Assembly (NCBI RefSeq): GCF_016592155.1
Contig: NZ_AP024237.1
Span: forward strand, 186,001-250,000
DNA: 64,000 nucleotides
Direction: 5' to 3'
Source of the DNA: Mycobacterium heckeshornense
GTDB taxonomy: Bacteria > Actinomycetota > Actinomycetes > Mycobacteriales > Mycobacteriaceae
Under the pieces are notes generated by a model that was given only the letters and a program-made list of their open reading frames with translations, had not been told where the DNA came from and searched no databases. Position numbers and translations under genes: made by a program. Position 1 is the stretch's first letter; every line of letters starts with the position of its first letter. Below are positions 1-9,840 of this stretch, piece by piece.

Positions 1-659
1 AGCAGCAGGACCACAGTGATAATCGAGCGATACACAAATAGCAGCATCATGAAGATCATTGCGACCGTAACCGCGGTGATCTTCAGGATGGATTTGTTGC
101 CGCTTTGCTGCATATCGACAACCAACGGGGCCGCGCCAGTGACATACGCCGTGACCCCGGGAGGCGGCTGCGTCCGCCGGACGATATCCCGGACCGCCGC
201 CACGGATTCGTCCCCCAAGGTCGTCCCCTGGTTGCCGGCCAGGTTCAATTGCACATACGCGGCCTTGCCGTCGGAGCTCTCCGCGCCTGCGGCTGTGAGG
301 CGATCCCCCCATAAATCCTGCACGTGTTCCACATGCTTCGGGTCGGCTCGCAACTCCCGAACTAGTTGGGCGTAATACTCGTGAGCATCCTCTCCGAGCG
401 GCTGCTGACCCTCCAGCACGATCATCGTGAAGCTGTCCGAGTCAGATTCTTTGAAGTCCTTGCCCATGCGCACCATGGCCTGCACCGACGACGCATCTTT
501 GGGACTCATCGAAACCGAGTGCTGTTGCCCGACCCGCTCCAGGGGAGGAACGGCGAAGGTCAGAATCAGAGTTAGTGCAATCCAGGCCAGGATGACCAAC
601 AGCGAAAACCGGCGGATTGTGCATGCTATCACGGAGGGCTGACTGCGTTTGGCGCTCAT
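1..659 (-). CDS. MmpL family lipid transporter, N-terminal part (cut by window start)
   Basis: Reading leftward from an ATG at 659, the open frame runs to the window edge (about 219 residues). It begins with a basic N-terminus and a first membrane helix ([19 protein letters not shown]), continues with the periplasmic porter domain ([36 protein letters not shown]) and ends in the second helix ([14 protein letters not shown]). These blocks align segment by segment with the complete MmpL immediately upstream, so the two are tandem paralogues as in the mmpL4a/mmpL4b pairs of glycopeptidolipid loci. MmpL proteins are RND-type inner-membrane exporters of lipids. The frame is open further upstream with a possible GTG start near 725; the ATG at 659 is the simpler choice. 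The gap to the upstream mmpL stop is about 156 bp, so co-transcription is likely. Confidence 0.88.
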   Translation of the reverse strand, partial: MSAKRSQPSVIACTIRRFSLLVILAWIALTLILTFAVPPLERVGQQHSVSMSPKDASSVQAMVRMGKDFKESDSDSFTMIVLEGQQPLGEDAHEYYAQLVRELRADPKHVEHVQDLWGDRLTAAGAESSDGKAAYVQLNLAGNQGTTLGDESVAAVRDIVRRTQPPPGVTAYVTGAAPLVVDMQQSGNKSILKITAVTVAMIFMMLLFVYRSIITVVLL

Positions 660-815
660 GCGGCCCCCGGCGCCACGATCGCTTCCACCGTCGCCAGCGG
701 GGTTGCCCTGATCTTCATCCACCACAGCAAAAACGCTCGATCAACACGCCGCAGGTTGGCGGTGCTGTCGGAATAGCTGAAGGTTGCCATGGACGGTCGG
801 CCACCTCATGACTGC

Positions 816-3800
816 TCAAGTCGCATCATGACCGCGATCCCCAAGATAGACGCGACGCCGGCCGTTCCCGTCCCCAGCAGCACTTGCATCCTCGCCCGGA
901 AATGCGCCATATCCGGTTCCTTGCCCGAGCAACAGCGAGCGCACTGCGGGACGAGGTCCTGATGGCCGGAGCAGGGCACTGGCGGGGCGTGGGCGCACTT
1001 GCTGCGGCCACCAGAACCAGCGTCCCAGCAACGCGGCGACCGACGGTGTCATGAACGCGCGCACGACCAAGGTGTCAAACAACAGCCCGAGGCCGATAGT
1101 GGTCCCAATTTGGGCAATGATGACCAAGTCGCTGACAGCCATCGACATCATCGTGAAGGCGAAGACCAAGCCCGCGTTCGTCACGACCTTACCGGTGCCG
1201 CCCATTGCGCGGATGATGCCCGTGTTTATTCCGGCGCCTATTTCCTCCTTCATCCGGGATACGAGCAGCAAATTGTAGTCAGACCCGACCGCCAAAAGGA
1301 CGATCACCGACATTGCCAGCACCACCCAGTGCATTTGTATGTCGAGTAGGTAATGCCAGACGAGCACAGACAAACCGAAAGATGCTCCGAGCGACAGCGC
1401 TACCGTTCCCACGATAACCAGCGCAGCAATGAAACTGCGCGTGATAATCAGCATGATAATGAAAATCAAGGAGAGCGCAGCGACTGCAGCGATCAAGAGA
1501 TCGTATTTGGACCCGTCCACGATGTCTTTGATCATCGCTGCGGTGCCGGTTAAGTAGATCTTAGCGTTTTCCAGTGGAGTGCCCTTCAGCGCCTCCTCGG
1601 CCGCGGTCTTTATCGCCTCGACCCGCGAGACACCTTCAGGCGTCGCGGGGTCTCCCCTTTGCGTGATGAGCATCCGGGTGGCTTTCCCATCCGGCGACAA
1701 GAACACTTTCTCGACTCGTTTGAAATCCTTATTCTTGAAGACGTCCGGAGGCAGGTAGAAGGAGTCGTCGTTTTTCGCGGCATCGAATGCCTTCCCCATC
1801 GCTGTCGCGTTATCGCTCGAGTCCTCCATCTGACCGAAGATCCCCGACATCGTGCTGTGCATGGTCAGCATCATGGTCCGGGTGCTCTGCATGGTTGCGA
1901 TCATCGGCGGGAACTGAGCGAGCAACTGCGGCATGAGCACATCCAGCTGGTCGAGGTCTTTGACAAGGTCTTGCAGCTTGTCGCTGATCTCGTCAACGCC
2001 GTCGAGTGTGTCGAATATAGATCTCAGCGACCAGCAAATCGGAATGTCATAGCAGTGTTTTTCCCAGTAGAAGTAGCTGCGGATCGGCCGCCAGAAATCC
2101 TCGAAAGCGGAAATGTGATCCCGCAATTCTTCCGTGATGGCTTGCACGTCGTGTGTTTCGCTGACCATATGGTGGGTCGTATTTGTGAGCTGCTGCATCA
2201 AGGCATACATGCGCTGCATTATGCTGATGGTTTTCGCTAAATCGTCCGCCTGCTTGAGCAGGTCGTTCATGCGCTGCTTCTGAAATTCCAAGTTCTGTAC
2301 CTGACTCGCCTGCGTCATGCTCAGTATAAACGGTATCGAAGTATGTGCGATCGGCTCGCCTGTAGGTCGGGTTATCGCCTGCACTCTGGAAATGCCGGGG
2401 ACGGCGAAGACGCTCTTCGCTAGTTTGTTCAATATCAGAAAATCGGCCGGATTACGCATATCGCGGTCGGCCTCGATCAGCAAGAGCTCAGGCGTCATCA
2501 TCCGCGATTGTGGGAAGTGTCGTGCCGCGGCCGCATACCCGAGATTGGCGGGAATATCTTTCGGGATGTAATTCTGGTCGTTGTAGCTGGGCTTATAACC
2601 CGGCAGTGCTAGTAGGCCGATTAGAGCGAATGCTAAGGCAGCGGCAAGGATTGGCCCCGGCCAGCGGACGATCGACGTGCCGATTCGGCGCCAGCGACGC
2701 ACGCCGATCCTGCGCTTGGGGTCGAATAACCCAAAGCGACTGCCGACGACCATAACTGCCGGAACCAGTGTGAGCGCCACCGCGACCGCAACGAGCATGC
2801 CCACAGCACAAGGGATACCAACTACTTGGAACGCGGGCAGCCGAGTAAAGCTCAGGCAATAAAGGGCTCCGGCAATTGTCAGGCCGGAAGCCAAGACAAC
2901 TTTGGCGACGCTGCGGTATGTGGTGTAGAAAGCCGCTTCCCGATTCTCGCCGGCCTGGCGCGCCTCTTGGTAGCGCCCTAGGAAAAATATCCCATAGTCC
3001 GTTCCGGCCGCAATCGCGAGGGACCCCAGCAGATTCACTGCAAAGGTAGTAAGGCCAATAATCCCGTGGTGACCAAGGAAGGCGACGGCTCCTCGAGCGA
3101 CCTGGAATTCTATGCCGACCATCAGCAGCAAAAGAATTACGGTGATGATCGAACGGTAGACGAGGAACAGCACAGTGCAGATCACTGTCAGGCTTACCGC
3201 TGTGATTCTTTTGACCGTTCTGTCGCCGCTTTCGCCCATGTCCGCAGCGATTGCTGCTGGGCCGGTGACATACGCCTTGACTCCCGGTGGCGGCGGCGTG
3301 TGGTCCACGATGTCGCGGACCGCTTGGGCCGATTCGTTCCCAAAGGCCTGTCCCATAGTTCCGGCGAGATCCAATTGAACATATACGCCCTTGCCGTCGG
3401 TGCTTTCCGCAGCGGCCGCTGTCAGCGGATCTCCCCAGAAGTTCTGGATATGCCGTACATGCTTCGGGTCGTCTTCAAATTTACGAATCAAACTGTCGTA
3501 GTATCTATGCGCATCGTCGCCGAGGCGTTGCTGCCCCTCCAAGACGACCATCGCCACGCTCTCGGAAGTAGATTCCTTGAAATCCTGAACCATGCGCCTC
3601 GCCGACTTGAACGCCGGCGCATCGTTGGGATTGATCGATACTGAACGCTCTTTCTCGACGTTCTCCAACGACGGAACGGCCGTGCTCAGGACGAAGCTGA
3701 TCACCAACCATAAAAGAATGAGGGGTATCGAGAGTCGACGGATCGCCCGCGCTACGAATGGTGGCGTGGTGTATGCGGTGCCCATGTGCTCGTGACTCAT
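816..3800 (-). CDS. MmpL family RND-type lipid exporter
   Basis: A complete 994-residue MmpL protein, within the family's usual 950-1000 range. It has a first TM helix near residues 25-45, a first periplasmic loop, a TM2-6 bundle containing [16 protein letters not shown], a second long periplasmic loop (about residues 400-740), and a TM8-12 bundle containing [16 protein letters not shown]. The two Asp-Tyr pairs in these motifs are the proton-relay positions described for MmpL3. The C-terminus has the common [13 protein letters not shown] tail. Its ATG overlaps the mmpS stop as ATGA, implying translational coupling. It probably exports a glycolipid or acylated lipid made by the neighbouring acyltransferase and glycosyltransferase; the substrate cannot be read from sequence. 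GC is visibly lower than in the cell-wall genes further right. Confidence 0.95.
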   Translation of the reverse strand: MSHEHMGTAYTTPPFVARAIRRLSIPLILLWLVISFVLSTAVPSLENVEKERSVSINPNDAPAFKSARRMVQDFKESTSESVAMVVLEGQQRLGDDAHRYYDSLIRKFEDDPKHVRHIQNFWGDPLTAAAAESTDGKGVYVQLDLAGTMGQAFGNESAQAVRDIVDHTPPPPGVKAYVTGPAAIAADMGESGDRTVKRITAVSLTVICTVLFLVYRSIITVILLLLMVGIEFQVARGAVAFLGHHGIIGLTTFAVNLLGSLAIAAGTDYGIFFLGRYQEARQAGENREAAFYTTYRSVAKVVLASGLTIAGALYCLSFTRLPAFQVVGIPCAVGMLVAVAVALTLVPAVMVVGSRFGLFDPKRRIGVRRWRRIGTSIVRWPGPILAAALAFALIGLLALPGYKPSYNDQNYIPKDIPANLGYAAAARHFPQSRMMTPELLLIEADRDMRNPADFLILNKLAKSVFAVPGISRVQAITRPTGEPIAHTSIPFILSMTQASQVQNLEFQKQRMNDLLKQADDLAKTISIMQRMYALMQQLTNTTHHMVSETHDVQAITEELRDHISAFEDFWRPIRSYFYWEKHCYDIPICWSLRSIFDTLDGVDEISDKLQDLVKDLDQLDVLMPQLLAQFPPMIATMQSTRTMMLTMHSTMSGIFGQMEDSSDNATAMGKAFDAAKNDDSFYLPPDVFKNKDFKRVEKVFLSPDGKATRMLITQRGDPATPEGVSRVEAIKTAAEEALKGTPLENAKIYLTGTAAMIKDIVDGSKYDLLIAAVAALSLIFIIMLIITRSFIAALVIVGTVALSLGASFGLSVLVWHYLLDIQMHWVVLAMSVIVLLAVGSDYNLLLVSRMKEEIGAGINTGIIRAMGGTGKVVTNAGLVFAFTMMSMAVSDLVIIAQIGTTIGLGLLFDTLVVRAFMTPSVAALLGRWFWWPQQVRPRPASALLRPSGPRPAVRSLLLGQGTGYGAFPGEDASAAGDGNGRRRVYLGDRGHDAT

Positions 3801-4405
3801 GCTGCTTTCAGTAGGCAGAAGGTGAACGCGTTTACTTCGTACGTTATTCGTTCGGCTTTTACATCACCGTCCACCAAGATGCGGCAGCCGATGCTGTTGC
3901 TGTCGCCCTGCGCCACGATACTTCCCATGGCTGTTGCCTCGGTGGTCGCGAATTCCACCGACCAGGGCAGACGCGCCCCGACGACTCGCTGCGGGTCGGC
4001 ATTGACGTCGAAATAGCTGATAGTGGCGACGGTTCCTGGCGGTCCGAAAATCTCGTACCTTAGGCGCTTAGGGTTATAGGGTTTTGTGTCGTTGATTTTA
4101 GTGTCGGCATACGAGGGACGTTTCTCAGAGCCGAATACACGGTGAAGACGTGCCACGGTGAATCCGCCACTAGCGACGACGACCAGTATGACCAGCGGAA
4201 TCCACAGTCGCCTCAAAACCTTGGAAATGGTAAACCCCCGATTTCGATGACCCTTTCGAAAGCCACCTGATGCAGTGGGTGCATGTGGACTTTGGTGAGC
4301 AGTTTCCGGAAAAGCGGAACGAGACCACGGATTGATTTCTTGCTGACCTGCAGTGGCGACATCGGATGAGGCTCCTGCAACGCCGCGCACACCTTGCTCG
4401 ACCAC
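3797..4405 (-). CDS. MmpS accessory membrane protein (MmpS4-like)
   Basis: MmpS proteins are single-pass membrane partners of MmpL exporters. The C-terminal 140 residues are typical of MmpS4: one TM helix ([19 protein letters not shown]), then [52 protein letters not shown] and a final [11 protein letters not shown]. The frame is open from an ATG at 4405, giving 202 residues with an unusual 60-residue Ser/Gly/Arg-rich N-terminal extension. A TTG at 4216 would give 139 residues, the normal family length, so the start is uncertain. The stop overlaps the mmpL start by 4 bp, making mmpS-mmpL-mmpL one operon. A 21-bp palindrome lies about 240 bp upstream of the ATG at 4405. Confidence 0.9.
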   Translation of the reverse strand: MVEQGVRGVAGASSDVATAGQQEINPWSRSAFPETAHQSPHAPTASGGFRKGHRNRGFTISKVLRRLWIPLVILVVVASGGFTVARLHRVFGSEKRPSYADTKINDTKPYNPKRLRYEIFGPPGTVATISYFDVNADPQRVVGARLPWSVEFATTEATAMGSIVAQGDSNSIGCRILVDGDVKAERITYEVNAFTFCLLKAA

Positions 4406-5293
4406 CGCACCCTCCCACCCGTTTCTAGAACTGGCACCATGTTCTCAGCCGCTCGTTTATGCAACTATGGATCGGACCCCGACACGCCAGAGCGACTGCT
4501 CGAATGCGGTGGACGTCGCGCTATAGACCTGCGACGGTCACCTCAAGCGAACGGCGCCCCGGGCGGCGAACCCGATCTTGATGAGTAAACCATGTTGGTG
4601 GGCTTCGTATCGATTCCTTGCCCAAAGTGATCTGTGATCGTAACGCATACCCTATGCGTTAAGGTACGCTGGTGTTTTCGTCTGACCTCCAAATCACATC
4701 GCGTTCGTTATCCTCGGCGGTGGCGTAACCTGCCTTCCGACGCCCCGCGCCAGGCAACAAAAACACCTGCGTGCGGCGGGATCTTGCAAGCAGCGCGGTC
4801 GCTGGCTTTCGAGAACGATGCCGCTTCGGTGAGGTTAACGGGGTTGCGAATCGCGCCGGTGTCGACTACTTTGCGGTGCGCCCTATTTCACCTTCCTATA
4901 AAGAAGTGCTCCTAGATTTCGCATCGAAGCGTTGGTTCGATGGTCGGACACGGTCTGTGGGGTTACGCGGGCCAGGCCCGATGCTGGCGTCGGGAGGGTC
5001 GTGGCGGCGTTCGCCGATGGTCTGGCCGCAGGCCCGCTATTTTGCGACCGATCGCCAAACCTCCATCTGCGCCTTGAGCGACAGATGGACGCCGTCAGGG
5101 ATGTCAGACCCGGCGGAGCAGCGCCATTGCCGTAATGTCGTTGGCGATGTCGCCACGCTCACCCGATTGTTGACCGCGACCTTCGTCGGCCTTGTCTGCC
5201 ACTTAGAAACGCCACACATGATGACCCGGCGCGGTCAGCCAAAGGACGAGCTATCCGTGCTGGGCGTTTCGGTTGCGCGCAGGACAGGTTCCG
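4406..5293. other. Gene-free region upstream of the mmpS operon
   Basis: About 890 bp between the 5' end of mmpS and the 3' end of the acyltransferase gene. Open frames here are short, or show no domain, ribosome binding site or conserved motif that I recognise. The only strong structure is the palindrome at 4641-4661. The region presumably holds the mmpS promoter. Confidence 0.6.
4641..4661. promoter_or_regulatory. Perfect palindrome, candidate repressor operator
   Basis: The arms TAACGCATA and TATGCGTTA are exact reverse complements separated by CCC, giving a 21-bp two-fold-symmetric site. It is AT-rich in a GC-rich genome and sits in the intergenic region upstream of mmpS. Size and symmetry suit a dimeric TetR- or MarR-type regulator, both of which commonly control mmpS/mmpL operons. 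The regulator itself is not in the window. The match is direct observation; the function is inference. Confidence 0.5.
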
Positions 5294-6691
5294 TTAGTCA
5301 ATCTTGCCGGTGAGCTCGAACTCGGCGAGCGTTCGCGCGGCCAGCTCGCGTAACGCGTGTTTGGTGTTATCGGCGCCAGGTTGATAGGCGTTGACGCTGA
5401 TGACCATCCTGTCCGGGAGGCGGAAGGACTGCACAGTCATTTGGCCGCCCATTCGCTCGAGCCATTGTCGCGTCTCGTGTTGAGCCGTAACTCGTGCGGT
5501 GGCGTACTCGGCGGGGGTGCCGTCGAGCCGGTTCACCACTGAGCCGACGTCGCCGAGATTGGAATAAAACACCGAGAGATCCGGGTCGATTGCCATCGCA
5601 TCGGCTAGCCGATTCAACGCGCGTTTCGGCGTGAACGAGGCGAGCCACAGGATCTGCGGTGGCTCATTTGGCGTCTCCCGCAGGGATCTCAGCGCCTCCT
5701 TGATGGCTGCACGGGCGTCACGCAGATCCGTCGTTAGCTGTGTCGGGTCGATGCTGACGCGCGCAAACGACATTGCGTTCGCACGCGTATCACCCTCGGC
5801 GCGGTCGCTCACCGGGAGTTGCAGGGTGACGACGCCGTCACCGGCTCGGCGCCCCATGCGCTCCCCGAGCTTCGCAGCAAATCCGGCGACCAGTGTGTTA
5901 GTCAATCCCCCTAGAGCTTGCGCGCGGGCAGCCCACTGATCCAAGTCGGCGTAGATCGTTATACCGGGCACAAGCACCATGTCATCGGATTGACTTCGAA
6001 GGAGGGCGGCCGGTCGCGATGCCGATGATTGCGCGATACCGTGCGGCCGATGACGAGCCAGTTTTGCCGCCACGACAAGCGCGCGGGCAACTTCTGGTGC
6101 GTCGCGCGCTGTTTGTCGGGCATCCTGTATAACCGCGCGCAGTCGAGTACGTGAACGTGGGGGTGGGTAGCCAAGATCGCGCGTGCTGCCCGAGACTGCA
6201 TCAACTAACGCGACAACAAGCCCGAGGCCGTCGATCAGGTAGTGGGAGACCACCAGGCTGACCGCCGTCGAGCCGTCCGTAAGGGGAAGGACGCCGAGAT
6301 GCCACGTGGGCCCGCGTTCCGGATCAATCGGCAATTGCGAGCGTTCATCGACCCAATCGCTGAGTTCACTGCGTGGACGAGCGCGGTCAGCGATATCGAT
6401 ATCGGACGGCCCCCGATCCAAGACCCACCGATGCCGGGCAAACGGTAGCGGCGAGCGCTCGATGCGCCGTCCCAGTAAGCCGTAACCAAGGTTGTGATGA
6501 AAACGCTTCACGCCGTCGAAGTCGATAGGGTGCTCATAAACCCACACGCACTGAATGACTAGCTTCCGGCCCATTGCCTCATGCTGGGCAAACAAAGCGT
6601 GGTCCGCGGGCGCAAGCCGATTGTCGCTGCGTAGGTCGGATGCGCCGTTCTTAAAGGATGAGCGTGCGGTATGTCGTCTTCGGACCGGCAC
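5294..6691 (-). CDS. HxxxDG acyltransferase (PapA / wax-ester synthase / condensation superfamily)
   Basis: A 465-residue protein with the superfamily catalytic motif HxxxDG in VVSHYLIDGLGLVVALVDAV (about residues 150-170). The early segment LAPADHALFAQHEAMG and the later segments TLQLPVSDRAEGDTRANAMSF and LSVFYSNLGDVG match the N- and C-lobe layout of such acyltransferases, where the His acts as general base in moving an acyl chain from CoA or a carrier protein to a hydroxyl. It is divergent from the well-known PapA1, PapA2, PapA5 and TGS proteins, so no symbol is given. The gene is divergent from the glycosyltransferase (start codons about 240 bp apart) and on the same strand as mmpS/mmpL, so it may acylate the glycolipid they handle. 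The start at 6691 is the first ATG and is not strongly supported. Confidence 0.75.
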   Translation of the reverse strand: MPVRRRHTARSSFKNGASDLRSDNRLAPADHALFAQHEAMGRKLVIQCVWVYEHPIDFDGVKRFHHNLGYGLLGRRIERSPLPFARHRWVLDRGPSDIDIADRARPRSELSDWVDERSQLPIDPERGPTWHLGVLPLTDGSTAVSLVVSHYLIDGLGLVVALVDAVSGSTRDLGYPPPRSRTRLRAVIQDARQTARDAPEVARALVVAAKLARHRPHGIAQSSASRPAALLRSQSDDMVLVPGITIYADLDQWAARAQALGGLTNTLVAGFAAKLGERMGRRAGDGVVTLQLPVSDRAEGDTRANAMSFARVSIDPTQLTTDLRDARAAIKEALRSLRETPNEPPQILWLASFTPKRALNRLADAMAIDPDLSVFYSNLGDVGSVVNRLDGTPAEYATARVTAQHETRQWLERMGGQMTVQSFRLPDRMVISVNAYQPGADNTKHALRELAARTLAEFELTGKID

Positions 6692-6929
6692 TGGTCAGCC
6701 CCCGACGACCTGGATCGATTCGCTTTCTGGAGAGGAGAACTCGTCACGGAGTGCGCTGCGCCCGAGCGCGTGAGCCTTGGCGGGGACGAACCGATCCATC
6801 AGCTGTAGAGTAGCCGAACCTCAGCTGCAAATCGGACCGACGCACCTCTCGGCGGCCGAGATTCACCGGGAGGCGCCCGCTTCAATTGCGGAGCATGCGC
6901 ACCGGAAACAAACGGCTACGATCTCGGCG

Positions 6930-8198
6930 ATGAAGTTTGTGCTGGCGAGCTATGGAACTCGCGGTGATGTCGAGCCCTGCGTGGCTTTGGGACGAGAGTT
7001 GCTCCGCCGGGGGCACGACGTGTGTGTGGCCGTGCCGCCTGACCTGTTTGGCTTTGCCGAAGCGGCGGGGCTCGCCGCGGTCGCTTACGGGCCAGATGCG
7101 CGGACATGGCAGGCCGTGCACCGCGACTTCTTAGCGTGCTTGCTCCGCCGACCGTGGAAGATCGCTGATCTGATCAGGCTGTACCGTGAAGACTGGCGGC
7201 TGCTCAACCTGTGCTGGAACGAGGTCAGCACGACGCTGACCTCACTGGCGGACGGAGCCGACCTGCTGTTCACCGGCGTGATTGGCGAGCAGGCAGCCGC
7301 CAATGTCGCTGAGTCTTGCGACGTTCCGTTGGCCACGCTGCATACCTACCCGATGCGGGCCAACGGCCAGCTGCTGCCATTCCTGCCAGCGCCGCTGGCC
7401 CGCTTCGCAATGACGGTGTTCGAGTGGCCCGATAGGCTCTTGACAAAAAAGCTTGAGGACGCGCAGCGCGGTCACCTTGGCCTACCGAAAGCCACAGGCC
7501 TCCCGTCGCGGCGGATCACCGAACGCGGGTGGTTGGAAATCCAGGCCTACGACGCGGTGTGTTTTCCAGGGTTGGTGGCCGAATGGGCGAAATTCAATGG
7601 TCGACGGCCCTTTGTAGGCGCGCTGACGATCGAATTTCCGACCGACGCCGACGCGGAGGTCGCGTCGTGGATTGCTGCGGGAACACCGCCGATTTTCTTC
7701 GGCTTTGGCAGCATGCCCGTCTCTTCAGCGGCCGACACGTTTGCGATGATCAGCGCGGCCTGCGCGCAGTTAGGCGAGCGGGCGCTGGTGTGCGCCGGCG
7801 GCACTGACTTCAGCCACCTCCCGCATGTCGACCACGTCAAAGTGGTGGACGCGCTAAATTATGCGGCGATCTTTCCGGCTTGCCGCGCGGTAGTGCACCA
7901 TGGCGGAGCTGGCACCACGGCCGCAGGCCTGCGCGCCGGAGTCCCCACGTTGATCCTTTCGACGTGGCCCGATCAGACGCTTTGGGGAACGGTGGTCAAA
8001 CGATTGAAAGTGGGCACTGCCCGGCGCTTTTCGTCCACGACTCAGCAATCGCTGGTGTCCGAACTGCGCACCATCCTCGCCCCGCACTACCTCAGCCGAG
8101 CCCGCGAAATCGCCACCCGGATGACCAAAGCCGCTGACAGCGTTGCGGCTGCCGCTGACCTTATAGAGAATTTCGCCAGCCGAAGGGCTGTTGGCTGA
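6930..8198 (+). CDS. UGT-type glycosyltransferase (GT1, glycopeptidolipid/Rv1524-like family)
   Basis: The start is placed at the ATG at 6930, where the family's typical opening MKFVLASYGTRGDVEPCVALG begins; the frame is open upstream to 6777 but that stretch shows no family similarity. This gives 422 residues, normal for the group. The N-terminal half carries the acceptor-side Rossmann fold (GRELLRRGHDVCVAVPP); the C-terminal half has the nucleotide-sugar signature HHGGAGTTAAGLRAGVP followed by DQTLWG. Relatives glycosylate glycopeptidolipids (Gtf/Rtf enzymes) and include Rv1524 and Rv1526c. Together with the acyltransferase and MmpS/MmpL it suggests an acylated glycolipid pathway. The sugar and acceptor are not predictable. 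The 3' end borders the mobile-element zone but the reading frame is intact. Confidence 0.88.
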   Translation: MKFVLASYGTRGDVEPCVALGRELLRRGHDVCVAVPPDLFGFAEAAGLAAVAYGPDARTWQAVHRDFLACLLRRPWKIADLIRLYREDWRLLNLCWNEVSTTLTSLADGADLLFTGVIGEQAAANVAESCDVPLATLHTYPMRANGQLLPFLPAPLARFAMTVFEWPDRLLTKKLEDAQRGHLGLPKATGLPSRRITERGWLEIQAYDAVCFPGLVAEWAKFNGRRPFVGALTIEFPTDADAEVASWIAAGTPPIFFGFGSMPVSSAADTFAMISAACAQLGERALVCAGGTDFSHLPHVDHVKVVDALNYAAIFPACRAVVHHGGAGTTAAGLRAGVPTLILSTWPDQTLWGTVVKRLKVGTARRFSSTTQQSLVSELRTILAPHYLSRAREIATRMTKAADSVAAAADLIENFASRRAVG

Positions 8199-8633
8199 TC
8201 GGCTTCCAGGGATTTGTTTCGGGTGAGCTGACCCAGAACCTGAGCGATCTGTAAGTACATGACGGGTCGGCTGATGCGCGAATCTGAGCAGCGATCTCCC
8301 AGCGAAGTGTCGGGGGTAGTCCAGTTGAAGCACGGCCCGCCATGCGGCTTGCGAGGCCTCTCAGGCGATCCGGTGGTCGCGTTAGTGTCGGCGTTGCCCC
8401 CGGCTATGACGGTCGCGATAGAGCGCGGGTGGTGCACTTTGGACATGGGGACGATGAACGCTTATACGTCGGCGGCCCCGCGCGCGATGCGTCGCGAGCA
8501 CGGGCTGGTGGCGGCGCAAGGCGGTGGCGGGCGGGCCTGTCCTCTCGGACGACGCAGCATCGCAAGAGGGCTAGTGCGTTGCTTCAAGTCCGGAATGCAC
8601 ACCGCACGAGGCACCCGGCAATTAGTCACCAGC
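8199..8633. other. No recognisable gene
   Basis: About 435 bp between the glycosyltransferase stop and the decayed GAP-like gene. No open frame shows a convincing family motif. It may be eroded coding sequence, but nothing specific can be supported. Confidence 0.5.
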
Positions 8634-8838
8634 TCAGATGCTGCCTATGCCGTTGGCCACCAACGCGACACCGCCCACTGTGCAGATGGCTACCAAGATC
8701 TTCCCCCGGTGAATCCCATTCGTGCAGGATTTAAACCATCGCTTGGGTTTTCGCGGGTGCCACCAAGTAGCTGACAAGGGCGATCTCGACAACCGCAAGT
8801 ACCACGACCACGAACACGATGGCGGAGGTGGTTTCAAA
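8634..8838 (-). pseudogene. Remnant of a GAP/Sap-like small integral membrane protein
   Basis: On the - strand the frame reads AIVFVVVVLAVVEIALVSYL then VAPAKTQAMV, meets a TAA, and after a frameshift resumes as IHRGKILVAICTVGGVALVANG and a stop at 8634. The VEIxLVSYLxAPAKTQ block plus a final hydrophobic helix is the C-terminal end of the GAP/Sap family (GPL-addressing protein; Rv3821 in the sulfolipid locus), six-TM proteins that assist glycolipid transport with MmpL exporters. Only the last third is left. The upstream part is lost where an IS21 fragment begins. At least one nonsense change and one frameshift make it non-functional. Its presence supports former use of the 1-8 kb region as a glycolipid locus. 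Confidence 0.6.
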
Positions 8839-8861
8839 ACGACTTCGGTGACAGCCCCCGC

Positions 8862-9112
8862 GTGAGAGGCGTTGGCACACAGTTATTTTACGCATGGTTG
8901 GCGTGGTGCCGGTTTCGGCTGGTGCTGGCGCTGCTCGATAAAACACTGCCGTCGGTGATGGCCGCGATCGATCAGAGCCTGCGCACGTTTGGCGGGGTAC
9001 CCACCTACGGATTGACCGATACCGAGAAGACGGTGACCAGCGAGCATGTGGCGGGGATACCGTTGCGCAATGCCCAGATGCTGGATTTCGCCCGCCGTTA
9101 CCTATTGGCTGA
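8862..9112 (+). pseudogene. IS21-family IstA transposase fragment
   Basis: About 80 residues of an IstA integrase core are readable: WCRFRLVLALLDKTLPSVM, AAIDQSLRTFGGVPTYGLTD, TEKTVTSEHVAGIPLRNAQM and LDFARRY. The DDE-type core context around TYGLTD is typical of IS21. N-terminal HTH and C-terminal parts are missing and no istB is present. It directly adjoins a recombinase fragment to the right. Confidence 0.75.
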
Positions 9113-9148
9113 ACTACGACACGCGTTGTCCCTGGTTGACGGGCGAAA

Positions 9149-9483
9149 ATGGATTCTGCCGTTATCGTCACCTGCGTGATCGGCGACGACGATTCGCGGG
9201 ATATGGCGCAGTTGGCGATGCCGTTGGTCGGCTCGCTGCACGAGACAGGCGACGCGTGGTTGCCCTACCGGTTGCTCGACTCGGCGGGCAAGCCGGTGGA
9301 GGCCGTGTCGGCCTATCTGCGGGATCTGCAGGCCGCGGGACGTTCGGAGGCGACGCTGCGCTCCTACGGGATGGACCTGCTGCGGTGGTTCCGGTTTCTG
9401 TGGGCGGTCGAGGTCGCGTGGGATCGGGCGACACGCGTCGAAGCTCGTGATTTCTGCCGATGGATGCTGGTGTCAGGCAAATC
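9149..9483 (+). pseudogene. Tyrosine recombinase, N-terminal fragment
   Basis: The readable part (from about 9203, MAQLAMPLVGSLHE) contains the SAM-like core-binding domain of an XerC/D-like integrase: AVSAYLRDLQAAGRSEATL, RSYGMDLLRWFRFLW and EARDFCRWMLVSGK. It then stops matching exactly at the left end of the ISL3 element (9484). The catalytic domain with Arg-His-Arg-Tyr is absent and is not recovered cleanly on the other side of the element. It probably belonged to the same recombinase cluster as the broken gene at 14454-15784. Confidence 0.7.
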
Positions 9484-9789
9484 GGCTCTTCTCCATGATC
9501 CTGGGAGCTGGGGATCCGGGCGAGACCCGCTTGAGGCTTTGAAATGAGCTGATCGTGGGCCTGGGGCTCGGCATGATCCGTGATGACAAACCAAAGTTCA
9601 CACGGATTGTTGAGGAGCCCCAGGTTGGAAACAGAGGTTACCGGATCGGTTGTTGCTGCGTTGTTCGGATTGGATGGGTTTCGGGTGTTGGCCGCCGCGG
9701 ATGCCGGAGGTGAGCTGGAGTTGCTGGTTGAGACCGTCGTTGGGCTGGTGTCATGCCCTGACTGTGGGGCGCTGGCGGTTGCCAAAGAT

Positions 9790-9816
9790 TGGACCATCCC
9801 GGGTTTCGTGCACACC
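9790..9816 (+). repeat. IS3 left terminal inverted repeat
   Basis: It starts with TG and matches the reverse complement of 13277-13303 at about 20 of 27 positions; the inner GTGCACACC is identical. Confidence 0.85.
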
Positions 9817-9840
9817 TTCTTTTGAGGGAAGGATGGCACG

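Noticed and set aside
4771..5313. 180-residue + strand open frame in the mmpS upstream region
   Set aside because: No ribosome binding site, no family motif, and it runs into the antisense of the acyltransferase gene.
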